Shown: positions 9,812 through 17,297 of the stretch, piece by piece | Position numbering within the stretch: the first letter of the stretch is position 1 | Layout of the letters: the number at the start of each line of letters is the position of its first letter | Assembly: GCA_002695185.1 (NCBI GenBank) | Contig: NZOF01000183.1 | Span: 1 to 19,144, forward strand | Direction: 5' to 3' | DNA length: 19,144 nt | From: Erythrobacter sp. | Lineage (GTDB): Bacteria > Pseudomonadota > Alphaproteobacteria > Sphingomonadales > Sphingomonadaceae | The notes under the pieces: model-generated | What the model was told of the DNA's origin: nothing | Seen by the model: the letters and a program-made list of their open reading frames with translations, nothing else | Database searches by the model: none | Made by a program: the position numbers and the translations under genes

Positions 9812-10393
9812 TTATTCGCTCCCTTGGGAATTTGGCCAGGTGAAATAGGCGGGAAGGTCGGCGAGAAGCGGCTGCTTGCGGTCTTTGGCCGAGAGGGTGT
9901 CGGCATTGGCGGCGTCGGGCCAGACAATGCCGATCGCCGGATCGTTCCAGGCAAGCCCCTTGTCGCATTCGACGCTGTAATAGCTGCCCGTGACCTTGTA
10001 GCAGATGACGGTATCGGGCTCGAGCGAGCAAAAGCCATGGGCGAAGCCCGGCGGCACCCAGAGCTGCTTGCCATTGTCGGGAGTGAGCGTTTCACCCACC
10101 CACTGGCCATAAGTGGGCGATCCTGTGCGGATGTCGACGGCAACGTCGAACAGCGCGCCTGCGGTGCAGCGCACCAGCTTGCCCTGGGCGTGGGGCTCGC
10201 TCTGGAAATGCAGCCCGCGGATCGTGCCGACGCGAGCGCTGCGAGACTCGTTATCCTGCACGAACTTGTGGTCGCCGACATGCTGCGCGAAGAAATCGGC
10301 GCGGAAGGTTTCGGCGAAATAGCCGCGCTCATCACCGATATGGCGGGGAGTTAGCAGCGCCACGCCGGCGATGGCATAAGTCTGAACGTCCAT
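9812..10393 (-). CDS. rmlC: dTDP-4-dehydrorhamnose 3,5-epimerase RmlC
   Basis: This cupin enzyme epimerises dTDP-4-keto-6-deoxyglucose at C3 and C5. It is 193 residues. Visible family blocks are RGYFAETFRADFF and TIRGLHFQSEPHAQGKLVRC, with the active-site His in GLHFQ and Lys in GKLVR. FDVAVDIRTGSPTYGQW, LWVPPGFAHGFCSLE and the ICYKVTGSYYS strand follow, the last with the active-site Tyr region, then GLAWNDPAIGIVWP. A clear AAGGGGA lies five bases before the ATG, a stronger Shine-Dalgarno than those of its neighbours. It follows the export lipoprotein gene by 37 bp and leads the rmlCBDA block. Confidence 0.97.
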   Translation of the reverse strand: MDVQTYAIAGVALLTPRHIGDERGYFAETFRADFFAQHVGDHKFVQDNESRSARVGTIRGLHFQSEPHAQGKLVRCTAGALFDVAVDIRTGSPTYGQWVGETLTPDNGKQLWVPPGFAHGFCSLEPDTVICYKVTGSYYSVECDKGLAWNDPAIGIVWPDAANADTLSAKDRKQPLLADLPAYFTWPNSQGSE

Positions 10394-10430
10394 ATTGTCC
10401 CCTTTCCTGAAGCGGTGCGGCGGCCGAGCG

Positions 10431-11570
10431 TCAATTGCTGTTCTGGATGACCGATACCGCGCTGGTGACCGTCAGCACTGGTGAGAAGAGCTGGCTGACC
10501 AGCTGTACCAGCTTGCTGGGCTGATTGGCCGCAGCATTGCCGAAGTAGAGGACGTCTTTATCCTGCATCGTGAATTTCTGGGCCAGGAAGTAGGCGCTCG
10601 TTTCCATCATGTTGAGATGATAAACACGAGGTATCTCGTTACCTTGCTCATCCTTGACGTAACGGAACAGGAAAATGGCGGCGGGGTCGCCGACCCCTGC
10701 GTCGGTGCCACCAGCATTCGCCACAGCTTCGGCGAGCGACACCGATGACCGGCTGAAGGCAATCTGCTGTACGCGCCCTGAGGCGCCCAGGATCGAGTAG
10801 GTCCGCGGATCATCCACGAGCATCAGGCGATCGCCAGGACGGATTGCGACGTCAAGATCCGGATTTTCGATGAGATCATTGATCCGAACATCCGCGGTCG
10901 ATTGCCCGCGCATGATGCGAACCATCAAATCCTTCGAATCGCCGCGATATCCTCCCGCCAAGGCGATGACGTCGGAGAGGCTTTCGCGATTCGTGTGCAA
11001 GACCAGTCGGCCAGGTTTCGAAACCTCCCCGCCGACGATGATCGAGTTGGTGATAGCCTCGTTCAGAGTGACCAGAACCTGCGGATTTTGCGACAGGCGC
11101 AACAGCGCCTTGCGGATCGCGGATTCGATCGCGCCGGTGGTCTGGCCTGCAACGTGCATGGTTCCGACATAAGGTATCGTAATGTCGCCCTGATCATCGA
11201 TCCGCGTCGGCGGCAGCTTCTGGACCTGCACGCCCAGGTCGCTTCCAGCCGGAGACATGGAGGCAGCGCTGCTACTGGCGAAGAGCGTCACGCCGGCTTC
11301 ATAGATGCTGATGTCCAAAATATCGCCGGGCCCGACCATGTCGGTTGGCGTGGCCTGCGTCTGCGCCAGAGTCGAGAGAGGCAGCGCGACCTTGGGTGGA
11401 GGCGGCACGTCAGCGGCGCTGCGCACCTCAACCAGGCTGATGGGCGATCCCGCTGCCGCTTCCTTTGCGGAACTGCGGATCTGTGACCCCGTCGGACCGC
11501 TGGAAGGCAATGTCGCGCAACCCGAAAGCCCCGCAAGCAGGGCCACATGGACAATATTTTTAATTTGCAT
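10431..11570 (-). CDS. Outer-membrane polysaccharide export lipoprotein (Wza/KpsD/CtrA type)
   Basis: The protein is predicted to form the outer-membrane/periplasmic channel through which capsule leaves the cell. It has 379 residues. The N-terminus MQIKNIVHVALLAGLSGCATL is a lipoprotein signal peptide with lipobox LSGC, giving Cys18 as the lipidated residue. The Poly_export domain starts at about residue 78 (MVGPGDILDISIYEAGVTLF) and continues through IDDQGDITIPYVGTMHVAGQT. SLBB-type segments follow (IIVGGEVSKPGRLVLHTNRESLSDVIALAGGY, then YSILGASGRVQQIAF). The C-terminus has a hydrophobic/amphipathic end (LTVTSAVSVIQNSN), as expected for a membrane-spanning helix. It is first in the minus-strand operon before rmlC and divergent from the KpsE-type gene, so both halves of the exporter share one intergenic region. 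Confidence 0.93.
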   Translation of the reverse strand: MQIKNIVHVALLAGLSGCATLPSSGPTGSQIRSSAKEAAAGSPISLVEVRSAADVPPPPKVALPLSTLAQTQATPTDMVGPGDILDISIYEAGVTLFASSSAASMSPAGSDLGVQVQKLPPTRIDDQGDITIPYVGTMHVAGQTTGAIESAIRKALLRLSQNPQVLVTLNEAITNSIIVGGEVSKPGRLVLHTNRESLSDVIALAGGYRGDSKDLMVRIMRGQSTADVRINDLIENPDLDVAIRPGDRLMLVDDPRTYSILGASGRVQQIAFSRSSVSLAEAVANAGGTDAGVGDPAAIFLFRYVKDEQGNEIPRVYHLNMMETSAYFLAQKFTMQDKDVLYFGNAAANQPSKLVQLVSQLFSPVLTVTSAVSVIQNSN

Positions 11571-11743
11571 TGATGATGGTCTCGGATAAGGCTGCCGACA
11601 TGATTGGGCCCTGCCTTAGCACCGTGCGCAAACAATGGACAATAGTTACTGTAGCGACGGATCGGCCTGCTGACGCGGCTTGCGCGGGGCACTGCGTTGG
11701 CCTAGCGCACAGCCAACGCCCCCTTTGAGGCACCAGGCAAATT
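11571..11743. promoter_or_regulatory. Divergent capsule export promoter region
   Basis: These 173 bp separate the leftward export lipoprotein/rml operon from the rightward kpsE-type/kpsM/kpsT operon, so they must contain both promoters. A relatively AT-rich patch at about 11628-11655 includes two CAAT copies (…ACAATGGACAATAG…) and is the most promoter-like part. I could not assign -35/-10 boxes with confidence. The right-hand end is dominated by a strong stem-loop described separately. Confidence 0.5.
11686..11723 (+). promoter_or_regulatory. Strong stem-loop in the leader of the kpsE-type gene
   Basis: GCGTTGGC (11694-11701) pairs perfectly with GCCAACGC (11712-11719) around a 10-base loop. 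GGGG (11686-11689) can pair with CCCC (11720-11723) across a four-base bulge. TTT follows directly (11724-11726). The structure ends 20 bases before the ATG at 11744, just ahead of the likely ribosome-binding stretch. It could be an attenuator-like terminator, a translational control element, or a terminator for any transcript entering from the left. Confidence 0.5.
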
Positions 11744-12907
11744 ATGAACGTCGATACCTCGTTTCCTACCGAGGCCGAAGCGCCGGCCCGCCATTCGCCC
11801 TTTGCTCAGTGGCTTCGGAAGCGCAGATGGTTTTTGGCCTTGGTAGTGCTCCCCACATTCCTGGCCGCCCTTTACTACGGGCTTGTCGCTTCGGACATAT
11901 ATGTGTCCGAATCCCGGTTCGTGATCAAAAACCCCAATGAGAAGCGCTCGCAGACCTCGACGCTGGCGAATTTGGTGCAGACAACGGGCCTTTCCGGTGG
12001 GCAGGAGCAAATGAGCGAGGTCTTGACCTATGTTCGTTCGCGCGACGCCCTCAAGGCGCTGGTTCGCCTCGTCGATATCGAAGAGCGGTTTTCGACTCAC
12101 CAGGCGGATATTCTCAGTCGCTTTCCACGGCCTTTTTCGGACAGCAGCTTTGAAAGCCTGTTCAAATATTATGGGAAGCGCGTGGATGCGCGGTTGGACG
12201 CGGAGAACGGCACCGCGAGCATCAAGGTCGAGGCTTTCACCCCGCAAGACGCCTATATTATCAACCGGCAGTTGCTGGATCTGAGCGAGGGCCTGGTCAA
12301 TCGTCTGAATAACCGCGCCCAGAGCAAGGCGATCATCGAGGCGCAGCGGCAGGTCGAACTGGCGACTGCGCGGGCAAAAGAGGCGCGCGTCGCATTGGCG
12401 CAATATCGCAACGCGCAGGCGCTGATCGATCCGACCAAGCAGGCCGGCGGCGTTCTGGAGATCGCCGACACGCTGATCGCCCAGCGCGCTGGGCTTCAGG
12501 CGCAGCTGGACACGATGCAGCGCTTGACGCCGAACAACCCATCCATTCCGGCGCTGCGCAATCGCATCCGGGCCATTTCCGTTCAGATTTCGTCGCAGGA
12601 TAGCCGGGTCGTCGGGCCGAGGGGCGGGATCGCCTCCAAGCTGGGGGGCTATGAAGATCTGATGGTGGAGCAGGAGTTTGCGACGGAAAGTCTGACCGCC
12701 GCCAATGGCGCGCTTGTACAGGCGCGCGCCGAAGCGCAACGTCAGCAATTCTACCTGGAGCGTGTCGTCAACCCCAATGTGCCTGACACACCCTTGTTGC
12801 CCAAGCGTTTCCTGAATATCCTGATCGTGTTTGCGGCAGCCACCTGCCTCTATTTCATAGCCTGGATGTTCATGATCGGTGTTCTTGAGCACGCCTCGGA
12901 AGACTGA
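11744..12907 (+). CDS. Capsule export inner-membrane protein, KpsE/CtrB/BexC (PCP) family
   Basis: This is the polysaccharide co-polymerase/adaptor that links the ABC transporter to the outer-membrane channel. It has 387 residues, as usual for the KpsE group. A proline-rich cytoplasmic tail is followed by a first membrane segment at about residues 29-49 (WFLALVVLPTFLAALYYGL). The characteristic block SDIYVSESRFVIKNP comes next. The long periplasmic part includes helical, coiled-coil-prone stretches (about residues 185-260 and 305-340). LPKRFLNIL precedes the second membrane segment near residues 350-378. It is the first gene of an operon: the permease ATG comes one base after its TGA, with a GGAAG inside the end of this gene serving as ribosome-binding site. 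It is divergent from the export lipoprotein it should contact. Confidence 0.93.
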   Translation: MNVDTSFPTEAEAPARHSPFAQWLRKRRWFLALVVLPTFLAALYYGLVASDIYVSESRFVIKNPNEKRSQTSTLANLVQTTGLSGGQEQMSEVLTYVRSRDALKALVRLVDIEERFSTHQADILSRFPRPFSDSSFESLFKYYGKRVDARLDAENGTASIKVEAFTPQDAYIINRQLLDLSEGLVNRLNNRAQSKAIIEAQRQVELATARAKEARVALAQYRNAQALIDPTKQAGGVLEIADTLIAQRAGLQAQLDTMQRLTPNNPSIPALRNRIRAISVQISSQDSRVVGPRGGIASKLGGYEDLMVEQEFATESLTAANGALVQARAEAQRQQFYLERVVNPNVPDTPLLPKRFLNILIVFAAATCLYFIAWMFMIGVLEHASED

Positions 12908-12908
12908 G

Positions 12909-13706
12909 ATGGCGAAATCGGCCCTGCAGCGCTTGCAAGATGGTTGGGCGGTCCAAGTCCGCGTCATCCATGCCCTGATGATCCGCGAACTGATCACGCG
13001 GTTCGGGCGCGAGAATATCGGCTTTTTGTGGATAATGGCCGAGCCGCTCTTGTTTGCCGGGCTGGTCGGCCTTTTATGGCACTTCACCCATGGGGCTACG
13101 GAACATGGGATGGATGTGATCGCCTTCGTAGCGACAGGTTATATTCCAATAACCCTGTTTCGACATGGCGTTGCGCGCAGCGTCGCGGTGTTCACGGCTA
13201 ACCAGAGTCTGCTCTATCATCGGCAGATCAAGATCGTCGATTTCATCTTCTCCCGCTTCCTGATCGAGGTGTTGGGGGGCATGATGGCTTATCTGTTCAT
13301 GGCCGTCGTTTTGATGATAGTCGGCAACTTCCCCGTGCCAGATGATATCGGCTTGTGGATCGCGGGATGGCTGCTGTACGCCTATTTCTGCTTTTCGGTC
13401 TGCCTGATCATCGCGCCATTGTCCGAGGTGTCGGAGGTGATGGAAAAATTCATCCCGGTGTCGACCTATATCATGATCCCCTTTTCAGGCCTATTCTACA
13501 TGGTGTCCTGGGTAACGCCAGAAGCGCGGGAATTCCTGCTTTTATCCCCATTCGTCAACGGCATGGAAATGATGCGTAAGGGCATATGGGGGGACACGAT
13601 CGTTGCCTATTACAACATCTGGAACCCCATCATTGCGTCTACCATCGGCACATTCATCGGCCTGATCCTGTGCCGTTATGTCCGCCGCAAGCTGACCATA
13701 GAATGA
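12909..13706 (+). CDS. kpsM: Capsule ABC transporter permease, KpsM family
   Basis: Inner-membrane permease exporting the lipid-linked capsular polysaccharide. It has 265 residues from the ATG at 12909, the normal length for KpsM/CtrC/BexB. A start further upstream at 12879 is open but would lie inside the preceding gene. The cytoplasmic amphipathic start includes VIHALMIRELITRFGRENIGFLW, a well-conserved ABC-2 permease block. About six membrane segments follow, near residues 37-60, 72-95, 110-140, 150-180, 195-215 and 235-255. The motif SPFVNGMEMMRKGIWGD near residue 215 is typical of KpsM proteins. Its TGA overlaps the ATG of the ATPase gene (ATGA at 13703-13706), indicating coupled translation of the two transporter subunits. 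Confidence 0.94.
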   Translation: MAKSALQRLQDGWAVQVRVIHALMIRELITRFGRENIGFLWIMAEPLLFAGLVGLLWHFTHGATEHGMDVIAFVATGYIPITLFRHGVARSVAVFTANQSLLYHRQIKIVDFIFSRFLIEVLGGMMAYLFMAVVLMIVGNFPVPDDIGLWIAGWLLYAYFCFSVCLIIAPLSEVSEVMEKFIPVSTYIMIPFSGLFYMVSWVTPEAREFLLLSPFVNGMEMMRKGIWGDTIVAYYNIWNPIIASTIGTFIGLILCRYVRRKLTIE

Positions 13707-14350
13707 TCATCTGCAAAAATATCACGAAGTCCTATGCTCATGGAAGCCGGCGCAAGGATGTCCTCAAAGGGGTCAATTTATCGGTCGAGCGTGGAGACCG
13801 AGTCGGGCTGCTTGGCCGCAACGGCGCGGGCAAGAGCACTCTGATCAAACTGATCGGGGGCGTCGAGATGCCTACGTCCGGCAAGATCATCCGTGGCATG
13901 ACCATATCGTGGCCCTTGGGCTTCACGGGCGCGTTTCAGGGCAGTCTGACAGGCTATGACAATGCGCGCTTCATAGCGCGCATCTATAAGCGCGAATATG
14001 CGGATATTCGCGGCTATATCGAAGATTTCACGGAGCTGGGCAGGCAGTTGCACATGCCGGTCAAGACCTATTCTTCGGGAATGCGCGCGAGATTGGCGTT
14101 CGGCTTGTCGTTGGCGATCGAATTCGAATGTTATCTGATCGACGAAGTTATCCTGGTCGGCGACCAGAATTTTCAACGGAAGTGTCACGCTGAAATGTTC
14201 GGCAAGATGCAGGATCGTACGATGATCGTGGCCTCTCACAGCCCGGAATTCATCCGCGAAAATTGCAATAAGGCGGTCATTCTCAAAGAGGGCTCGGCCG
14301 AACTCTACGACGACATGGATCACGCGCTGAATCTATATCATCAACTTTGA
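13703..14350 (+). CDS. kpsT: Capsule ABC transporter ATP-binding protein, KpsT family
   Basis: Cytoplasmic ATPase that powers capsule export with the KpsM-type permease. The protein is 215 residues when started at the ATG overlapping the permease stop. An open frame reaches back to 13586, but only this start gives the family N-terminus MIICKNITKSY. Walker A is LLGRNGAGKSTL (about residues 37-48). The short GFTGAFQGSLTGYDNARF region takes the place of the Q-loop area, as in KpsT/CtrD. The ABC signature is TYSSGMRARLAFGLSLA, Walker B is YLIDEVILVGD with Asp-Glu present, and the switch His is in VASHS. It is short compared with ~250-residue O-antigen Wzt cores and has no C-terminal carbohydrate-binding extension, which fits the capsule type. 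Last gene of the operon. Confidence 0.95.
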   Translation: MIICKNITKSYAHGSRRKDVLKGVNLSVERGDRVGLLGRNGAGKSTLIKLIGGVEMPTSGKIIRGMTISWPLGFTGAFQGSLTGYDNARFIARIYKREYADIRGYIEDFTELGRQLHMPVKTYSSGMRARLAFGLSLAIEFECYLIDEVILVGDQNFQRKCHAEMFGKMQDRTMIVASHSPEFIRENCNKAVILKEGSAELYDDMDHALNLYHQL

Positions 14351-14359
14351 GCCGCGTCT

Positions 14360-14381
14360 GGCCGGAGCGGCGTAGCCGGCC
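14360..14381 (+). terminator. GC-rich stem-loop after the kpsT-type gene
   Basis: GGCCGG (14360-14365) pairs perfectly with CCGGCC (14376-14381) around a 10-base loop, 9 bases after the kpsT stop, and TATCTGT follows. The position fits a terminator of the export operon, but the T-content downstream is low. The rest of the 216-bp gap up to 14566 holds no recognisable gene. Confidence 0.4.
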
Positions 14382-14566
14382 TATCTGTCCCCGTCTCCGG
14401 ATGGCGGGTGCTGACCCGGCGCAGGATCATCTTGCCGCGGCGGGATGGAGTTTGACTAGACGCGTCGGGGCCCGCCGCCTACGGATATGTCGGACGCTTG
14501 AGTGCGATTGCATTCCTATGAGCCTAGCGCCCAGGACGTCAAAACTTTCCCAACGTGGAGGCGGAT

Positions 14567-15205
14567 ATGGCGACCGATCGGAGCAAAGTGGCTGGAAGGA
14601 AGCGAGTCGCGCAAGTTGAAGCTGAGCAGCCAATGGCGCCGAGTCTTGAGCCCGAAGGTCTGGCGGCTTTGGAGGAATATCTCAGCCGCTGCCAAGTCTA
14701 TTTGGAATATGGCTGCGGCGGCAGCACTTATGCAGCGGCCCAAGCTGGTATACGGCACATCCTGTCTGTCGACACGTCCCTGGACTGGATAGGAAAGGTC
14801 ATGGACGCGACCAAAAACCTGTCGTCGCATGTGACGATCAGGCATTGCGATGTAGGTCCCGTCGCCGATTGGGGGCATCCAGTCGACGCAAAGCAAATTT
14901 ATCGCTTCCACCAATTTGCGATCCTGCCGTGGGACGCCGCAAGAGCGGCGGGCGTGAGCCCGAATCTGATTCTGGTGGATGGTCGATTTCGCGTTGCCAG
15001 TTTCCTGTATAGCCTGATGGCGGCAGACGCCGGGACCATTATCCTGTTCGACGATTATATGAACCGCCCCAAATATCATGAGGTAGAGAAATATTGTAAG
15101 AGGGTCGATCAAAGGGGACGGATGGGCATTTTCGTTGTCACAGAGCGTCGGCCCCTCATTGAGCTGGCCGAGAGATTTGCGGAGTACTCAATCATTCCGG
15201 CCTGA
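14567..15205 (+). CDS. Class I methyltransferase-like protein of unknown role
   Basis: A 212-residue predicted cytoplasmic protein with no signal or membrane segment. The start at ATG 14567 has a perfect GGAGG five bases upstream. A GTG at 14555 is open but overlaps that ribosome-binding site region. The motif YLEYGCGGSTYAAAQAGI (about residues 45-62) resembles motif I of SAM-dependent methyltransferases, followed by an acidic strand end in ILSVDTSLDW. Later conserved-looking blocks are NLILVDGRFRVASFLYSL and IILFDDYMNRPKYHEVEKY. The overall pattern resembles small methyltransferase-like proteins found in polysaccharide loci. Catalysis is not shown by the sequence. It follows kpsT by 216 bp on the same strand. 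A capsule O-methyltransferase is a reasonable but unproven guess. Confidence 0.7.
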   Translation: MATDRSKVAGRKRVAQVEAEQPMAPSLEPEGLAALEEYLSRCQVYLEYGCGGSTYAAAQAGIRHILSVDTSLDWIGKVMDATKNLSSHVTIRHCDVGPVADWGHPVDAKQIYRFHQFAILPWDAARAAGVSPNLILVDGRFRVASFLYSLMAADAGTIILFDDYMNRPKYHEVEKYCKRVDQRGRMGIFVVTERRPLIELAERFAEYSIIPA

Positions 15206-15381
15206 CATATTCTCCATCAAAATATCGTCGCTATTCTGAGCTGGCGGGATGACTGATGGATGATGGCGGATCGTCTCGCCCTGTCGATTGGCTGCTTGCA
15301 CGCCAGTGTTGGTGACGCATGTCGGGTGTGGCAAGCGGACGTGAAACGCTTCGTCCTTTATCAAGATCAGCGCGATGAGAA
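15206..15381. other. Gap before the RTX gene, no gene seen
   Basis: No credible coding frame, RNA gene or strong stem-loop is visible. It must contain the promoter of the RTX/beta-helix gene if that gene had its own, but no clear boxes can be assigned. A short frame starting at an ATG at 15375 runs into the RTX gene in another register for about 38 codons and stops. I do not regard it as a gene. Confidence 0.4.
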
Positions 15382-16311
15382 TTGCGCTCGCTCAGCCACG
15401 AGTTAAGTTCGGTGAAAGGAACGCCCCCTACAATTGGGACGAACTTTCCCGTGAGGAAGATCTTCATCCCCGAGCCTGGAGTTTGCCGTGACGACGTTTT
15501 CCTGACGCCCAATCCCGACAACCTTGTCGGCGGTGCGGATGACGACATCTTTGAGGGGACCCGTGTTCGGTTGCAAGCAGGCGACATCATCGTGGGCGGA
15601 GGCGGCACCGATACGCTCCGCTTCACCGAAACGTCGATGTCATTCGACGAAACAAAACTGGCGCCCATTTCCGGCATCGAGCAAATCGACATGCCCAATG
15701 TGTCAGGACAGGCCTTCATACGTCTGAGCGTAGCATCGGTGCTGCAATCCGATACTGACACGCTCGAGCTGGTGCTCAACGCGGCCGCCCTCACTTTGAA
15801 TACCGCCGCGGTGGGGGAATCCGGCCGGGTCGTGGTTCGCACGACCGGCCTCGTTACGCTCCACCATGAAGGGGACCAGTATGTCACGGTCTCTGATCTG
15901 GTGAATGGCAATGTGCAGGGCAACATCAAGAATGACACTATCAGGGGCGGTGCTGGACATGATGTCCTTCATGGAGGGGATGGCGCCGACACGCTGGCGG
16001 GCAATGGCGGCAATGACGTCCTTGAAGGAAATGCGGGCTCGGATATTCTAATTGCTGGATCCGGGAACGACCGGTTGTCGGGCGGCGCGGGATCCGATGT
16101 CTATGTGCTCGACATGGATGATGGAGCCGTAAGCGTTACGACGCTGGTGGACTATCACGAAGCCAATGCGCTGGAATATATCGACTTACGCGCCATGACG
16201 GGAGTCACCGGCTTAGACACCCTGACCATCGCGGATGATGGCGCAGGAAACGCGACCATCAACTTCGGCTCTCACTCGATCGTTGTAGAAGGGGTGGCGG
16301 CCGCGAGTTAG
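15382..16311 (+). pseudogene. RTX gene fragment 1: module 1 with six RTX nonapeptides
   Basis: The open frame gives up to 309 residues. The modular part begins at about 15478 with an [21 protein letters not shown] block. A beta-rich stretch with [12 protein letters not shown] and [18 protein letters not shown] follows. Six calcium-binding nonapeptides of the form GGxGxDxLx lie at about 15946-16107 (for example GGAGHDVLH and GNGGNDVLE). A serralysin-C-terminal-like strand set follows ([10 protein letters not shown] to [10 protein letters not shown]). The frame then stops at TAG 16309. Alignment with the later modules shows the expected continuation [12 protein letters not shown] in the -1 frame, starting at GAG 16305. 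This fragment is therefore a frameshifted N-terminal piece, not a complete protein. Confidence 0.8.
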
Positions 16312-17294
16312 GAGGGGATGATTTTCTCTTCGCTGGCCAATCGGTCCCTACCAATTTCATGGTCGAAGCTGGCACGACGCTCGAAGCCCTGCAGCAGATC
16401 GTACAGGAAGCTCCCGCCGGCTCGACGATCGAACTCGGCGCGGGAACTTTCCTTTTCGATGGAACCCTGTTCATAGAGCGTAACGATATCACGATCAGGG
16501 GTTCGGGCATCGGGCAGACGATCATCGAATCGACGCTGACCGGCGCCGAAGCTGCTCCCACGATCCAAATTTCTTCTCCTTCCCGCGCGACCCCTCTGGC
16601 CCAACTGGCCTCTTCGACCGAAGTCGGCGCGACGACTATCACGTTGCAATCGACGGCAGACCTGTCGGTTGGTCAGAAGCTGTCCATTTATCAGGCAAAT
16701 GATGAGGCTTGGCTGCAAGCGAGCGGCAATGGTCATCTCCTTGACCTTCCGGACGATCTTGCGCCGGAGATTGCGGCACAGGTGCAGCAATATATCGCGA
16801 CATCTCCTTTGCGGGAGATCATCGTGGAGGTGACCGCGATCGACGGGAACGCAGTGACGTTGTCGCACGCACTGCCTTATGCATTCGACGCGTCTGCCGC
16901 CATCGTGTCTCGGCTCAACCTCGTCCATGATATTACCTTGGAGGGCTTTACCGTACAGTCTGCATTGGGGATTGCGGACCCAATGCTTTTTGAGAACAGC
17001 CTCGATGAGGGGCTGGGCGTGCCGACAATATCGATCCAGAAGACGACCGACAGTAGCTTCAACAATATCCGCGTGGAAAATTCTGGGTCGGTCGCCTTCT
17101 CCTTCGCTCAGATATTCGGCGTAACCGGGGATGGTCTGCAGGCTGTAGGATCTCACAATAAGGGCGAGCAAGGGAACGGATATGGTTTTTCGCTTTCAGA
17201 GGCCTTTGCAAACAATTTCACAAACCTGACGTCGCTCGACGTACGTCATGGTTTGTTGTTCGCGTCATGGTCCGCCGAGCATTACAACGACATC
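16305..17294 (+). pseudogene. RTX gene fragment 2: parallel beta-helix domain
   Basis: The frame resumes at [18 protein letters not shown] and continues into a domain opening AGTTLEALQQIVQEAPAGSTIELGAGTFLF. The strand pattern that follows (FIERNDITIRGSG, TIIESTLTG, DITLEGFTVQ, TISIQKTTDSSFNNIRVEN, ITLQST) is typical of right-handed parallel beta-helix, pectin-lyase-fold proteins. A conserved-looking NLTSLDVRHGLLFASW block lies near the end. An in-frame TAG at 17295 interrupts it within AEHYNDI-stop-IDQTVRDVNF. The beta-helix continues after the stop in the same frame to about 17470. The internal ATG at 16359 is probably not a real start, since no ribosome-binding site precedes it and the domain starts earlier. 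The enzyme class cannot be named from sequence alone. Confidence 0.75.
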
Positions 17295-17297
17295 TAG

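Noticed and set aside
8936..10354. 472-codon open frame on the plus strand opposite rmlB/rmlC
   Set aside because: It spans two well-identified genes in antisense. The composition is typical of a mirror frame and no motif is seen.
11702..13087. 461-codon open frame on the minus strand opposite the KpsE/KpsM-type genes
   Set aside because: It is antisense to two genes of a coherent operon, has no motifs, and crosses the intergenic hairpin and the gene junction.
13586..13702. Upstream extension of the kpsT-type frame
   Set aside because: The extra residues lie inside kpsM and do not resemble the family. The ATG at 13703 gives the standard N-terminus and an ATGA overlap.
14347..14619. 90-codon open frame after kpsT
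   Set aside because: It overlaps a hairpin and the ribosome-binding site and start of the methyltransferase-like gene in another frame, and shows no motifs.
15375..15491. Short frame from ATG 15375 (begins [13 protein letters not shown])
   Set aside because: About 38 codons, no ribosome-binding site, and it stops inside the RTX gene in a different register. Too little to call a gene.
15231..15938. 235-codon minus-strand open frame opposite the first RTX module
   Set aside because: A serine-rich mirror of the repeat-coding strand, with no independent support.
15946..16110. Tandem GGxGxD-coding DNA considered as a DNA-level repeat array or CRISPR
   Set aside because: The periodicity is 27 bp in coding frame with diverged bases, which is explained by RTX nonapeptides. 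There are no conserved repeats with unique spacers.
16295..16320. Programmed ribosomal frameshifting at the fragment 1/2 junction
   Set aside because: No slippery heptamer or clear downstream pseudoknot is seen. Two other inactivating lesions in the same gene make ordinary decay the simpler explanation.
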